Shown piece after piece: positions 24,901-37,455 of a stretch of DNA of 64,000 nucleotides. The notes under the pieces are model-generated. The model did no database searches. It was not told where the DNA came from and saw nothing but the letters and a program-made list of their open reading frames with translations. Position 1 is the first letter of the stretch; the number at the start of each line of letters is the position of its first letter. The DNA is from Lindgomyces ingoldianus (Eukaryota > Ascomycota > Dothideomycetes > Pleosporales > Lindgomycetaceae): the NCBI RefSeq assembly GCF_010093535.1, contig NW_022985217.1, forward strand, positions 252,553 through 316,552. Direction: 5' to 3'. Position numbers and translations under genes: made by a program.

Positions 24901-27684
24901 AGGATCAGCGTTAGTCAGTGACCAGCCTTGCAGGAGCAGTTGGGAGACAACGGCAGGAGGGGGCAAAGAGACAAATTAGGAATGAGACAGGAGTAGTAGA
25001 GTTCTGGAACCATGGCGCGTTGAGTTCCGATCGAGGCTGCACGCAGCCGTGGTAATGGGTCAACGTTAGAAGTACCATGGCTGCGAGGCGCGCGAAAAGG
25101 AATTATACGGGCTGCGTTAAGGCCATGGGAGAGTCCGGGCAATCTTCCAGCGATGACAGCCGCGATGAGGTCGGCGATTGAAGTGGCAGTATTGTGCGTG
25201 ATGGGATCATGGTACAGCAGGTGGCCGCTACACTGGCGTCTGATAGACAGCAGCGGGTTTGGAGGAGGGGGGAGGGGGAGGGGAAGAGATGAAGCCGCTG
25301 CGCAAGATGAGCTGCAGGTGGCCCGAACAGGAAATACAGATGAAGCGAATGGCGCTGGAAGGAGCCGGGAGGAGCAGAGATGTGAGGGGAGAGGCGGTGT
25401 TTGAGGAGCGACAAATTGGATCAGGGAGATGACAGATCCAAGGAGTTGGGTTTGCCCGGCTTCCCCCGCGCGGTGGCTTGAGCTTGACTGCGGAGAGGGA
25501 GCGCGCGGCGGGAGGGTCGATGTCCGCGTTGATTGGACCGGGAGCCCCCTGTCGTTGTGAACAAGTAATGTTATTAGCAAGCTCTTCGTTACGCGCACAG
25601 ATATGCCCGCAGCCAGAGCGCCCTTGGCGGCCAACCTTACCCGTTCGGGCGGGATGATGCTGGCAGGCCACTTCGACTTCGACCAAAGACATCGCCAGAC
25701 GCCGCAGCGCGTTCTCAACAGCACTGCAGCAGCACTGCAACTACCGCAGTGCAGCGCCCGCCGAGAACAGGTCGCCCTCACTGGAACTGCTATTGGCTGG
25801 TCGCGGACCCCGCCGTTCGCCAGACGGACAGCACTCCAGCTGCCAGAGCGCGGCTTGCGACGGGTCAATGGCGACTGCGCAAGTGAGGCTGGTGAGGTTA
25901 CAGGAGCCGTGATGCTCCGGCCGCGATAATTCCTCTTCCTGTTCGCTGCTGCAGGTACAGGTACGCATCGCAGCGGCTGTCTGGGAGTCTGTGTGTCTGC
26001 CGTCGTCGACCTCGGGAGCATGAGTCGTGCCCCCGATTTTGTTTTCCTACCGCTGTCCCGGAACCCAGAGCGACCCAGCTGGAGGGCGCCCATCAACGCC
26101 TGCAAGACCGCCCAAGGCTCTCCTGAGGGTGGCACTCCCGCACGCTTTCCCGTCTGACAACCCAGGGTCCGCTGGCTGTTCCACTGGCTGTCCCTCTAGC
26201 TGTCCCTCCAGCCAGGGCGCCCGAAACGTGCTTTCAGGAGCACTCACAAAGCCTTCATTACCTAAGGCGAGGCCCCCGGAGTGGCCTATTATTGCCGTCT
26301 GCGACAGTCCAAGGCGCAGAGGCGTATTGGCCTTCCGCATTCAACGATGACGGGCGCGAGATTCCGCGGTGCCATGAGGCTCCCGGCTCATGGCTCCCGG
26401 CTGATAGGCACGGTACGTATATCTGCGAGTGAGGAGAGCGAAGCAAGTCGTTTCGGGCGCGGCCGAGGCCACCGTGAGCTGGATGAGCTTCGCCGCCGCC
26501 ATCTTCTGCATCCACGTGGAGCCGTCCTGGGGAGACTGTGCCTCGAGAGGCAGCGAGGCCGGTTTAGAGATTTGGCACGACGACGGGGACGCGGCCAAGA
26601 GAGCGCAGCGATCCCCGCCGGGATTGAGCACCCCGTCTCCACGCTGTTGGCGCGCCTGGATGGATCTTCGTGCCTCCAATTCGTGGGCGTTACGGCCTGC
26701 CAGTAGTGCTGACGAGCCTGCGAGATCGAGTGACACCTTCACAGCTCTCTCTCCTGCAACATCTGCCCTCTCTCCATCACGGCTCTACAAAGCACTTCAC
26801 AGAGCTTCCCAGTACAGCTGGAGCCCAGGAACACCGCTGCTTGAGAATAATTGCGTCGACAAACCGGCTCGATAATGCTGCTGCTGCGTATTGTGTCCTC
26901 CATGGCGCTCTGCTCGCTGTCCAATGGGACTCGCCTTGGGCTTCTGTCTGAGCGGAAAACCCCCACACTCACAGTGCACCTGAGACCTGCCCTTGTGCAG
27001 CCACTGTCCGCCCGTTCACACCACTGGAGCGAGGCCCTGGTCCTGTCCCGATCAAAGCTGCCTCTCGAATGCAGCACTGGGCACTTTCATGGTTGGGGAT
27101 CTGAATCCCCCCGGTGGCCCCCCCATCCACGCCGCAGCCTGCTTCTCTGCCACAAGCAGGCCCTCCCTCATGGCCATCCCAGCCCTCACTAAAACAGCTG
27201 CCTCATGCCGAGCGCCGCTGTGGCCCTCTCCCCATCACTCCTTGGCTGCATGGTAGAGCGAGTTGCTTGTTCGCCGTCCTGCAGCAAAAGTGGTCTCGAT
27301 CTCCGGCTGTCCTCCCTGTCCCTAGCTCTTTCGGACTGCTCCACAACATCGTCATCCTTGCCGTTCGCGGGATGCGAAGGAGAGGCTTCTCATCGGTCAT
27401 CTATATCTAAACCCCCAAACTCTCCCCCAACCACACACGGCACTCAAACAAGCTCTGCATATCTTCACCTCATGACCACATAGCTCCCACGCCGTCCGAT
27501 CTCGTCCCTTCTTCGCCGACACATCGCTTCTCCACACTGTTTTGATACAATTGTACCCGCTAGCCTTCGGCTTCGTCTACCAGTGCTATCCGTAACCGCT
27601 CGCTTCTCAGCCATCCACCTTTGGTAAGGCATAAAGCCTCTCCACCCCACCGCTGCCTGCCCTCCGGTCCGCTCTTTATCAACA

Positions 27685-29273
27685 ATGGCTGCTGTCGTTG
27701 CATCTCATCACGCTGGTCTTTGGCAACGCCGAACTGACCAACCCATCCACATCCCAGCCATGAATATGTCGGGCATGATGTCCTCATACGACAACTCGTC
27801 TAGGACTGTCACCAATCCACCAACATCGAGAACCTTCCAGGCAACCGCCGCTCATATGGACATCAGCATGCCTTTATTTTCCGCTCACACTCTGACCACT
27901 TCCGTGCCCTATCAGTCCGGCGCGTTTGCATTCGACTCACTTTCGGTAAACCCATATAACATGCAGACCACCTTCAACTATCCACCGACACTTTCCCACG
28001 CTGTTACATACCAAGGAACTACGGATTTGCAGCCCCTCCCCACGGTACGCGAGGCCCGGAACGGTTTCCCAATGGAGAGGACCCCGCCCGTAAAGTCAGA
28101 GACGAACTCCCCTATTCAGCCTAACCAACTGTACCACGATTCTTCTTACAGTGAGCAGAGCTCCGAGCCTACTGAAAACAGCAGTGGTATCAATTTCGCT
28201 ACGGATGTGGACACCCTGATGAGAGCGATTCAGGCCAAGTCAAAGCAGCCTGCTCCTCCACCACGACCTCAGCCAAAGGTATGCAACTTAAGCCAAGTTG
28301 TGAATGCCAGGATCGAAAGCTCACTTTCCTCACAGGAGGATGAGGCTAAAAACGGAAAGCCAAAGAAGAGGTATCAATGCAGCATGCCAAACTGCAACAA
28401 GAGCTTCTACCAGAAGACTCACCTCGAGATCCACACTCGAGCTCACACTGGCGTGAAGCCTTTCGTAAGTACCTGTATCATTGACGCAAAGGAAAGATAC
28501 TTATTGCTACTCTAGTTATGCAAAGAGCCGTCGTGCGGTCAACGATTCTCTCAACTTGGAAATCTCAAGGTTAGTCATGTCTGCAAAAAGCCGTGACATC
28601 CACTGATTATCATAGACTCATGAGAGGCGGCACACCGGTGAGAGGCCATACAACTGCGACATATGTGGAAAGACGTTCGCACAGCGAGGCAACGTTCGTG
28701 CCCACAAGATTGTTCATCAGCAAATCAAGCCGTTCACTTGTAAGCTCGATGACTGCGGCAAACAGTTCACCCAGCTTGGTAACTTGAAGGTACACTTTCC
28801 TGAAACTCCCGCCATCGTCACTGATTGCTCATGATCTGTAGTCACACCAAAACAAGTTCCATGCTACGACTCTCCGCTACCTGACCACAAAGTTCGCGTC
28901 TATCCGCGAAGGTGACCAAGTAACTGCCCAGGACAAGGAGCTCTGGGAATACTTCGCCGGATTATACAAGAATTCCAACAAGGGTATCAAAGGCCGAGGT
29001 AAGGATAGGAGGATATCTGCTGCTCCATCCTCGGCAGTTTCAAGTTCTTCCTCGTACACATCGACTGCTACCGTAACCTCGGGACACCAAAATTACTCTG
29101 GATCATTCCAGCACCCTGTTAGCGACCGCAGCAGCCGCTGCTCCTCCCTTTCGTCAGATACTACCCATAGAGCCAGCGAAGGCTACGACTTCAACGCTCC
29201 GATGCAGGCTCGTTTCCAAGGCCAGCCACATGACTACGACAACATGGTCTTCCCTGACCGAAAGTTATACTGA
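27685..29273 (+). CDS. C2H2 zinc-finger transcription factor with four tandem fingers (AZF1-like)
   Basis: Exons: 27685-28278, 28336-28464, 28516-28569, 28616-28789, 28842-29273, giving 460 aa; keeping the 57-nt in-frame segment 28279-28335 gives 479 aa. Residues 1-198 are a disordered Ser/Pro/Gln-rich region. A basic patch, KPKKR, precedes the fingers. Finger 1 begins YQCSMPNC (about 211-235), finger 2 LCKEPSC (about 242-265), finger 3 YNCDIC (271-293) and finger 4 FTCKLDDC (299-324, H-x4-H). The linkers are the classical HTGVKPF and HTGERPY type, so sequence-specific DNA binding is very likely. A conserved helical segment follows finger 4 ([16 protein letters not shown], then [21 protein letters not shown]), then a Ser-rich tail. 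The start fits a good context (acaATGG). Targets are unknown. It stands alone between 12-kb and 7-kb gene-free regions. Confidence 0.88.
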
Positions 29274-31762
29274 GGATGGTTACAAAACCCGAAAATTGTA
29301 CAAAACATACGACAGCGCTGGTTTACGAAACGTATATGAGACGATAATTACTGGAGTTTATGGAACCGCTGGATGGAGTTTGATAGGGCGTACGAGCGTC
29401 ACAGCCTGGAAGGGTGTTTGTTGCATTGGGAGGGACTACTACTCTGGACCACATGCGAGATGCCACAATTCTAGTGCAGAGATGGGCATCGTTTATTTCT
29501 TTAGTTGGAATTTTTGCCGCGACTTAATGCTTTCGGATTACAAATGTTTTAATTGGCTTTTGGTGCCTCTCTTTAAGCACACTTTTGGTGGTTACCATTT
29601 GATTGGGGAAGGCGGTAGGACACCTGTGCGGATACCCATGGATACCCATGTTCTCTATCAACTATACTGTACTGTTGACGCAAGGCAAGGGCTCAAAAAA
29701 AAAATCTCGTTATAACCTGCTATGTGTACTATTTCCGTACTCTCTGTCTATACCATACCCAATTTCTCGCATCTAATCTATCCCCCAAAATGGGAGGCTA
29801 TCTACTCATCCCTCGTCGTCTATTGAAGCAAAACCCTGGGTACCACCAACACAACATGTCGACTCGCTCGTCTATGCACTCACACCCTGTCAGAGTGCAG
29901 TACTCATCATTCACCGCCCCCTCTCCCCGCAGCGCAGCCCTTACCATCAGAAAGCGAGAAGGCGAAAGTACGGCGAAAGAGCGGCAACTCTGCAAGCCCT
30001 CTAGCCTACGTGTGCAACAAATGCAAGCTCTGACACCGCTCATCTGCTCTCGCTCTTCTCAACACTCGCTTGTGCTGGTATCTATGTACATACCGCATAC
30101 CGAACTGACATGCTGCACGATGTGACAAGATATACCCTGTGGGAATGTACAAACAACAGCAATGTACTGGATGTCCGGACATCGGTGCAAGCTGCACCGG
30201 CCGGATGCGATCTGGTCTGCAGTCTGTCGGTGAGTGAGATCTCTATCGCTCGTCTGATAGGAGAGTGGTATCTTGGCCTTCGCAACGCGTTATCGAGTAA
30301 CAGCCTTATGAAAGATTTCTTCCGCTGGCTGCAGGGCAAAACTGTAATCAGAGTTGTGGACTGTGTAAGCTGTAAACGGGAGCTAATGGTGTTCGTGGAT
30401 GTGGAGCGGGCACCAGCACGGGTCAGAAGTTCGCTGGGGATAAGATTGTGCAAGTAGGGCCGAATAGAAATCGCTAGATCTCTGCGCAGTATAACGGGCT
30501 TGCAGCGTCCCTGTTGTCAGTCAATGACATACATTCGCATTGTCGCAATGGAACCACACACAAAGACAACACAGCGAGCTGTCAGTCAATAAGCCAAAAA
30601 AGAAAGTCGCTGAAAGGGAAAGCGAAATCTAATTCGAACCACCTCACGCGTCTGTCGTCGACAAGCCAAACCCGGCTGACCAACTTGCACACACACTCTC
30701 AGTTTATCGTCTCCGACCGGCGGGCGCCACAAACGAAGAGACTTCTGCTGGACTGCTTGCGTGCTCGTCTACGCGGCGCAGGACTGCGTTGTGCTTCTCC
30801 TCACCTCACACACCTTGGCGCAACCGGGGACTCCTTCTCCCAGACAGAAACTCGCTTCACTTTGTCCAGGCCATTCTCCGCGGATGACCCCAACTCTCAG
30901 ATTGCAGATTGCCAGTCTACCCGCCATCGCGCAGCAATATCCCGCGCCGAGCTCTCACAGTCCACACCCACATACTTGCACTTGCAGACGCATCTCCTCA
31001 CATCCAATCTGCACCGCTCTGCACCGCTCTGCACAACTGCCTGCACGCACACGCTCCCTGAGCAACAACTGGGCATGCACCCCAATACGCAACCTCGTCC
31101 GTCCCCGCCACTCGCTTAGCAATCCAATGACACATTCCCGCTCTGCTATTCGTGGTGGTTCCCGAGACTCGGGAACCGATTTTGGGGGCGCTTCAGATCC
31201 TCCAGACACTCCACTGATTGCATCGAGAATCTCAGCTGCGATGCATAGGGTCTATGTCATGAATTGATCGCTCAGCTCATTTCTCGTCAGGATGAACAGG
31301 GTGCTTGCCGGGGGTTTCGAATTAATTTGGAAGGTATGACGTATACGGCTAACAGACCGAAGAGTATACGAAGTAGATGTAACGTGAGAATTTCAGAAGC
31401 CTCATTTTTTGTGAGGGTTTAATGCTACTAGGGAACATTGGCGTGTGGCAATTTGCAAAGACGAAGCGGCGATAAGTCCTGGCCCGAAATCTGTTACTGA
31501 TCGACACTCTTGCAGTCGAGTGCAGATCAGAAGAGGAATTTCAGGGCGGGAAAAATAGTCAAGATCTGCCTCCCCCCCCCTCAATGACGTCTTTCCTCTC
31601 CACTTTAGAACATGATTAGTTGGAGATGTGACTACTGATGACATGACAGACTTCCCGAACAGAAAGTGAGGCTTTTTTGAGAGTCGAAACTGGGGTTTGG
31701 TCTGTGGATGGAAAAGTTGGCGGGGAGAGCAAGATGCTGCAAGCCCAGATGAGGGCTGCAGT

Positions 31763-31790
31763 CGGGACCACGGGACCACGGGACCACGGG
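31763..31790. repeat. 8-bp tandem repeat, 3.5 copies
   Basis: The unit cgggacca repeats head to tail without error for 28 bp in otherwise non-repetitive sequence. Nothing else in the window shares it. Confidence 0.9.
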
Positions 31791-33053
31791 TTGTGTACTC
31801 AGAACTTGGCACGGTCGCCGGACGGCTTGCCCAGCGCAGGAAGGACAGTGTGGGCGGAAGAGTGGGAGCGGGGAGGGATTGGGAGATGCAAGACAGGGAT
31901 GAGGGGCCATGCTTATCGCGACGACAAGCAGCCCTGAAATACGACGCGCGGTTTTGGCTGTACAGAGCGCCTAACAATACTGGCAGGCAAATTTTTTCAC
32001 CGCTGCCAGAGAGAGATGCCACAGCTGGAATTTTGTGGCTTCGCAGGCAGCTGAGTGGACTGGGATGTTTAATACGTCGACATGGTGTGGCAAGTTGTGA
32101 GGGCGACCAGGTCGAGAGACAGGACGGGTCAGGGTCAAGCACGTGTCACGGGCAGTGGTGGCTTTAGATTCAATTCACTCAACTGCGACAGGATGAGTAA
32201 AACCTCGCATGCGGCTTTCCAACTTCTCTGATCTCAACCACCCCCAGGTCGCGACATCGGAAACTCGTGATTCGCTCCTCAGTCTGCCTCCCCGCAGCCA
32301 CAATTGGGGGTTTCCGCAAACCGTTTCCCACGTCTTGTAAATCCCGCTCTCACCACTTAGTCGACTGAACAGACAGTCAGTCACGACATGCTGGTGACTT
32401 GTGCCCTGCCCTGCCTTGCAAGGGTTGTTGTATATGACACTTGACTCAGCTAGACCGATCGGGACGCCGTTTCCAACTTCCCCGAATATCGGCGACCCCC
32501 GCCTCTCATCCTCATCTTGGTCAAGGACGCCCAGGCCAGCCCCGGGAAGCCGGCATGATTTTCCCCGAATAGAATCCTTGTTCATCTTGCGCCCCAGCCC
32601 TCCCAAGGCCTCGGGACTGGACATGGGAAATTGGGGTAAGACCAAGTCACGAGTCACGCAAATACGAGAACGGCAACCCGCGCGTGTATATCGTCTCCAA
32701 CCCCCAGCTCAAAGCCTTGCTCCTTCGTAATGATGCACACGATGACTGGAATTCACAAAAGGGGTTTCAGAGTGAGCTAAATTGGGGATAAGGGCATTTC
32801 GGATGGATGCAGACGAGTGGAATAGGAAAGCTACCGACAAGCGTGAGAAATACAGAGGAAAGGTGAAGAGAAGAGGGGAAGGGAGGGGAAGACAGCGCCC
32901 TGTTGGACTGCCCTGCGGCGACGTTAAACAGTGTGATTGATGGGTTTGGCAATGATTCATGAAAAACATGGGAGCTTTGTATCAGGCTTTCCGATCCCAG
33001 TCCTCCACCTCCTCCCATCAAATCATTTCCACGCCCACACTTCCCCGTACATC

Positions 33054-33086
33054 TGAAGTGCATGCCATGCCATGCCATGCACTTCA
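33054..33086. repeat. Perfect 11-bp inverted repeat with CATGC-repeat core
   Basis: The left arm tgaagtgcatg (33054-33064) is the exact reverse complement of the right arm catgcacttca (33076-33086). The 11-bp spacer continues a CATGC tandem run, so the core holds four CATGC units. It could form a hairpin or cruciform, or be a cluster of sites for a factor recognising GCATGC-like sequence. It sits 3.2 kb upstream of ERG3. Confidence 0.85.
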
Positions 33087-36000
33087 TCTCAATCTTAATC
33101 CTTCAAGTTACAAGCGTGAACCTCTCGGGACCCAGCACTAGGTTCAAAGGGCGCTCGTGTGCCAGAACGTGCGGGCCTGAAACCTCTGTACCACAGTGAC
33201 ATTTCTCAAAAACCTCGAATCGAAACGTGATGCCTACCTACAAAATCTGGCTTCAGTGGTACCATCTGCGAACTGCGCTTCCCCCATCACATAGTCACCG
33301 TCGCACAAGTTTTACGCAAACCCTTTGACTCGGGTGCCGTCTGTGTCACCTTCCCAGAGTCAAACAACATCACAAGTGACGGCTGCGATGCTCCGTGGCG
33401 CATTCGAGGCACCCAGATTGGTCGTTCCCGAAGCTACTTTGTGACCGGCTTCCAAGGTCTTGGTCGAGACAAAACGTGAAGAGATGCATGTTGCATCACA
33501 GTGGCGGCTTAGGACACACTTCCAGAACCCCCCGGACTCGGTTTCGCCCAAATTTCTCGATTCGATATATTCAGCAGTGAGACCTCTCGGTCAGGTCTAT
33601 TAGCGCGACACGGATTGGTGGTACTTCGAATGTGGCTAGATAGGACGTATGGGATTCCGTTAAACGTCGATGAAACCGAAGGCAGCCGAGAAGACGCGAA
33701 CACGGGATGACGAGGAGCCTTGAGGAAAGAAGCGGGTAAACGAACTCCAACAACCTTGAAACCGTTCACGGATTTGACAAGCACCCAGAGAGGGCTAAAG
33801 GACCGGCCCGAGGATCAAAGCATTGACGGACTTAACGTTAACTAGTAGTCTAGTATTAGTTAGTTGACCGGCCCGCAATTCGCAAACGAAACTACCACTG
33901 CCAGCGCGTGTTGCGGACACGGCCCATCAGTTTAGCGTTTCGGACGGAGTAAATCAAACTCTCTTGAATCTTATCTTAACGCGATTCCGTTCGCTACAAA
34001 CCATGCAGCCAACATTATCGCATCATTCGAGCCCTGATGGGGGGAGAGGGTCTTCGCGCCTGTCATCAACCCCCGCACAAATCTGGCGAAATCTGGTTGA
34101 TCGTACGATGTAGCGCAGCAGATCGTAGATTGCGAAGCATCGCGATAAGATCGCGCGGCTATGCTAGGCGGAACAGTTTGACAGGTTGTCTCGTGCTTGC
34201 TAGTATCGGTGGTGAATTCCTTATCGCTTCTACTCCGCGGAGCGGAAACGCTTGGAACCTATGAGATAGATGGCCATAAGTCCTGAAAATCATCGACGAC
34301 CGAGAAGACACCGACGATATAGCACAACTGAATGCAGACATGCAAGAGAAAACTCCGTAGTCACGTGCAAGATCTTAGGAAGCTGCGGCCCAGTGTGTGG
34401 CAGCCCTGCAAAGCTCCATTTACATAGTGAGACGATGAAGCTCAGCGATGATATGATTAGATGAAAGCCACAGCAGATAACCCAAAAAATAGAGGAGGGT
34501 AGAACGCCGAACAATTTGCATGAGGTAAAATAGAGGCGAATTGGTGCAAAGGAAATCAAGTCTCTCCATGTTACCGATGAGCATCTTTAGACCGGTGTGA
34601 GATTGACCCGATTCAGATTAACTCGATTCCTTGAAAGGCAACGTTCCAAGTCAGCTGGTTCCAGGTATATGCCAGTCAGCTTGGCAGCCAGCTGAAAATT
34701 GTCTGAAGAGAGTGACGAGTGAAGGGGTTGAGTTCTATTGCATGTGTAACACATCCCGTTCAGCCGACGTGATGATGCATCGTTTCGGGCTATTGTTTCT
34801 ATTGCCTGAGGACATCGAAAGGTCCCTAGCAACGAGACAAGCTAACCAGGGCACACATTTTCCCCATAGGCACGGGCTCAGGTCGGGAGGCGTGAGCCAG
34901 AGAGGCAACGGTCGGGTATCAGGCGTCATGCCAGCATGCTGCACTTGCGCAGAAGGACGTAGACGGAGGCCTGATGAATCACTCATGTAGATCCTTTGCT
35001 ACGCCAGAAAAAATGTCCACATGGAGTCAAATGTCCCTCCGAGAGATATCTTCTTGCTTGGGAGGACGGAGGATGGTCTGCTCGTCCACCGGCAACTGCA
35101 AGTCGTTCCTCGTGACTTGGCGTGAGATTCGTGTGCTAGTTCAACGAGGAACTTCACACTCCAGTCCTTGGAGCAACGCATCAATAGTCCAAGGCCAGCA
35201 TGAGCCTGCCGCTCCACACTGTTCGTAGGGTGCTCTGGAACATGTCGACGTCGAATGAGTGACAATATTCGGCATATGCCTTTTCCAGACAAAGGTTGCT
35301 GTTAGTCCACTCGTCAATTGTCCTGTATATACCAGTAGAGTAGCATTGTACGACAATTAGAGGGCTCGGGCGTGAAATTTTGTTTTCCTTGTCTGGCAGT
35401 ATCGTCAATACTTCGTAGATGTTGTCCCTTCAAAAGTATCCTATAATTTGTCAAGTAATTAAGCAATGCCATTGGAGAGAGGGCCTGGAGCATGTACAGG
35501 ACAACAGTGTTCCTGTTTTCGATGCCAAGGGTCATAGGGAGCAGACGACGATGTATATTCGAGAGGGCCATGGTCCGAATGTTCAGGAAAAACATGGAAG
35601 GTTGAGAGTTTCTGGACGCAGACCCTGGTGTGCATTTCAGCCAGCACGACCCAGTAATCACCCTCTGAATACGCTCATTTTTCACGCTTCATTCCGATTC
35701 CGATGGATCTCGAGACCAAGAGATGGAAGCGTTGAGCGAGGCCAAAACGGGGTCGAACAGCAAAAGGCGGTGTACGGAAGATGTGAAATGCCTCAGAAAT
35801 GGAATGAGCAGGCCGAAGCTCGCAGTCTAAATATGAGTGCTTGGGGACAATGTTCAGGTGTCGGCCTTTCGAGCATGAGGTGACTTGACGGCCTCTCGGA
35901 TTTGGAGATTCCGCATTTTAATTAGTCAGACAGATGGGCGCAATTACGCAGTGTGATTGGCTGCCAGCGTTGATGATCTGCATTGGCGACAACTGTTTTT

Positions 36001-36284
36001 TCGTCGGTGTTAAGGATAGCGCGCCGAGCTCGTCGTGTTTCCTGGCTGTCTGCCACACTTTAATTGCAGAGAAGACTCTCCTTGTCTGCTTGCTTCTCCA
36101 CCTCCATTCCTTTTGCTCGTTGTGCATCTGCAATTGTAATTGATATTGCAAGCGCGACTTTGCCCGTCGACGCGTAGGGTGAAGCCGCACTTTCTGGGTC
36201 AAGCAACTACCCCTACTCCTCCCTCCTGAGACCAAACACCACCTTACACCGGCGGGCATCCTCGCCTCCACAGCAAGGCAAACC

Positions 36285-37455
36285 ATGGATATCGTCCTCG
36301 AGCTGTTCGACACCTTTCTATTTGATTCCATCTATGCGACTCTCTTGCCGGCCCAATTCTCCCCCGTCGACGCCAATGCTACTCTCTCCAGCATCAGGGG
36401 GCAGCCTACCAATTACCAACCCACTGCGTGGCAATATGCTCCAGCGAGTGACTATATATCCTTCGAGCCGGGAAAATACGCGTACCTCAGTCAATGGGCC
36501 CGTAATGACTGGCGCCGGCAGCTTTTGAGCCTGTATATCATCACCTGGTACGACTCCCATCTCACCTCTGCCCGAGGCGCAAACACAACTGACGTCTCAT
36601 CTTCTAGGATATTTGGTCTAATTGTCTACTTTGTCTTCGCGACATTCTCCTACGTCTTCATCTTCGATAAAGCCACCTTCCATCACCCGAAATACCTCAA
36701 GAATCAGATCCGCCTTGAGATAAGCCAAACCAATGTCTCCCTGCCGTTGATGGCCATTTTAACAGCTCCTATTTTCTTCTTGGAGGTTCGCGGCTACTCG
36801 AAGCTGTATGACAAGACTGCTGATGGCCCGGGAGTGTGGTATAATTATTTGCAGTTCCCCTTCTTCATCTGCTTCACCGACTTTTTCATCTACTGGATCC
36901 ATCGTGGTCTGCACCACCCATTGATTTACAAGAATCTTCACAAGCCGCATCACAAATGGATCATGCCTACACCATTTGCGTCGCATGCTTTCCATCCTCT
37001 GGACGGCTTTGCGCAGGGCATCCCTTATCACGTCTTTGTCTTCCTGTTCCCGCTCCAGAAGTTTGCCTACGTGTTCCTTTTCGTCCTGGTCAACGTCTGG
37101 ACTGTTCTTATCCACGACGGAGAATATGTCGCCGACAATCCGATTATTAACGGTGCCGCTTGCCACACCGTAAGTCTCTCTAATCCACCACTTGAAACTT
37201 GTTAAGGGAATAACTAATTGACCTGCAAAGATGCACCATTTGTACTTCAACTTCAACTACGGTCAGTTCACAACCATTTGGGACCGCATGGGAGGCAGCT
37301 ACAGAAAGCCAAACGACGAACTCTTCCGGAAAGAGCTCAAGTTCTGCCAAGCGGAGTGGAAGAGGCAGACTGCCGAGATGGAGAAGATTGTCAAAGCCGT
37401 CGAGGGTGAAGACGACCGACAGTATCTTCCCGATGAGACGAAGAAAGTGCGATAG
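36285..37455 (+). CDS. ERG3: Sterol C5-desaturase (delta-7-sterol 5(6)-desaturase)
   Basis: Exons 36285-36547, 36608-37169 and 37231-37455 give 349 aa, close to the family's usual length. The enzyme introduces the C5-C6 double bond in ergosterol synthesis at the ER, using cytochrome b5 and a di-iron centre. The three histidine boxes are present: HRGLHH (186-191), HKPHH (199-203) and HTMHH (274-278), the last formed across the second intron and followed by LYFNFNYGQ. Hydrophobic segments fit a multipass membrane protein (for example [17 protein letters not shown] and [15 protein letters not shown]). The start has a strong context (aaaccATGG). The first intron (36548-36607) is 60 nt and could be read through in frame; splicing restores the family's ITWIFG junction. 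It is the last intact gene before the AT island, whose edge is 1.6 kb away. Confidence 0.92.

Larger units (their letters stand above)
15435..27684. other. 12.2-kb region without a supported gene
   Basis: Base composition is ordinary and unlike the AT island, so this is not RIP-degraded transposon. Reading frames are short or low-complexity and none shows a domain I recognise. The left end (about 15435-16500) should hold the RcoA 3' UTR and has simple repeats. The segment about 25200-27200 is GC-rich and gives many overlapping open frames on both strands, as composition alone would. The right end (about 27400-27684) is C/T-rich and is the likely leader of the C2H2 factor. Plausible contents are a very long promoter/UTR, non-coding transcripts, or rapidly evolving small genes; the sequence alone does not decide. 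Confidence 0.5.
29274..36284. other. 7-kb region without a supported gene
   Basis: Ordinary base composition with no RIP signature. It begins with the 3' UTR of the zinc-finger gene; an A-rich run at 29695-29705 could be near a polyadenylation site. It ends with a pyrimidine-rich leader of ERG3 (about 36060-36284). The longest open frames (about 200-250 codons at 30514-31119 and, on the other strand, 31402-32142) are low-complexity and match nothing I know. A perfect inverted repeat and an 8-bp tandem repeat inside it are listed separately. Confidence 0.5.

Noticed and set aside
24915..26135. 406-codon minus-strand open frame as a gene
   Set aside because: The product is Ser/Pro/Arg/Leu-rich with no domain, the region is GC-rich with long frames on both strands, and no start context or intron pattern supports it.
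30514..32142. Frames of 168-246 codons between the zinc-finger gene and ERG3
   Set aside because: Low-complexity Ser/Thr/His- or Pro-rich products, no recognisable motif, and repeat content; not enough for a gene call.
9555..36607. Idea that multiple-of-three stop-free introns are enriched in this locus
   Set aside because: Three of about 26 introns is near the number expected by chance (one third have suitable length and about 40 percent of those lack a stop), and long open frames make them easier to notice.
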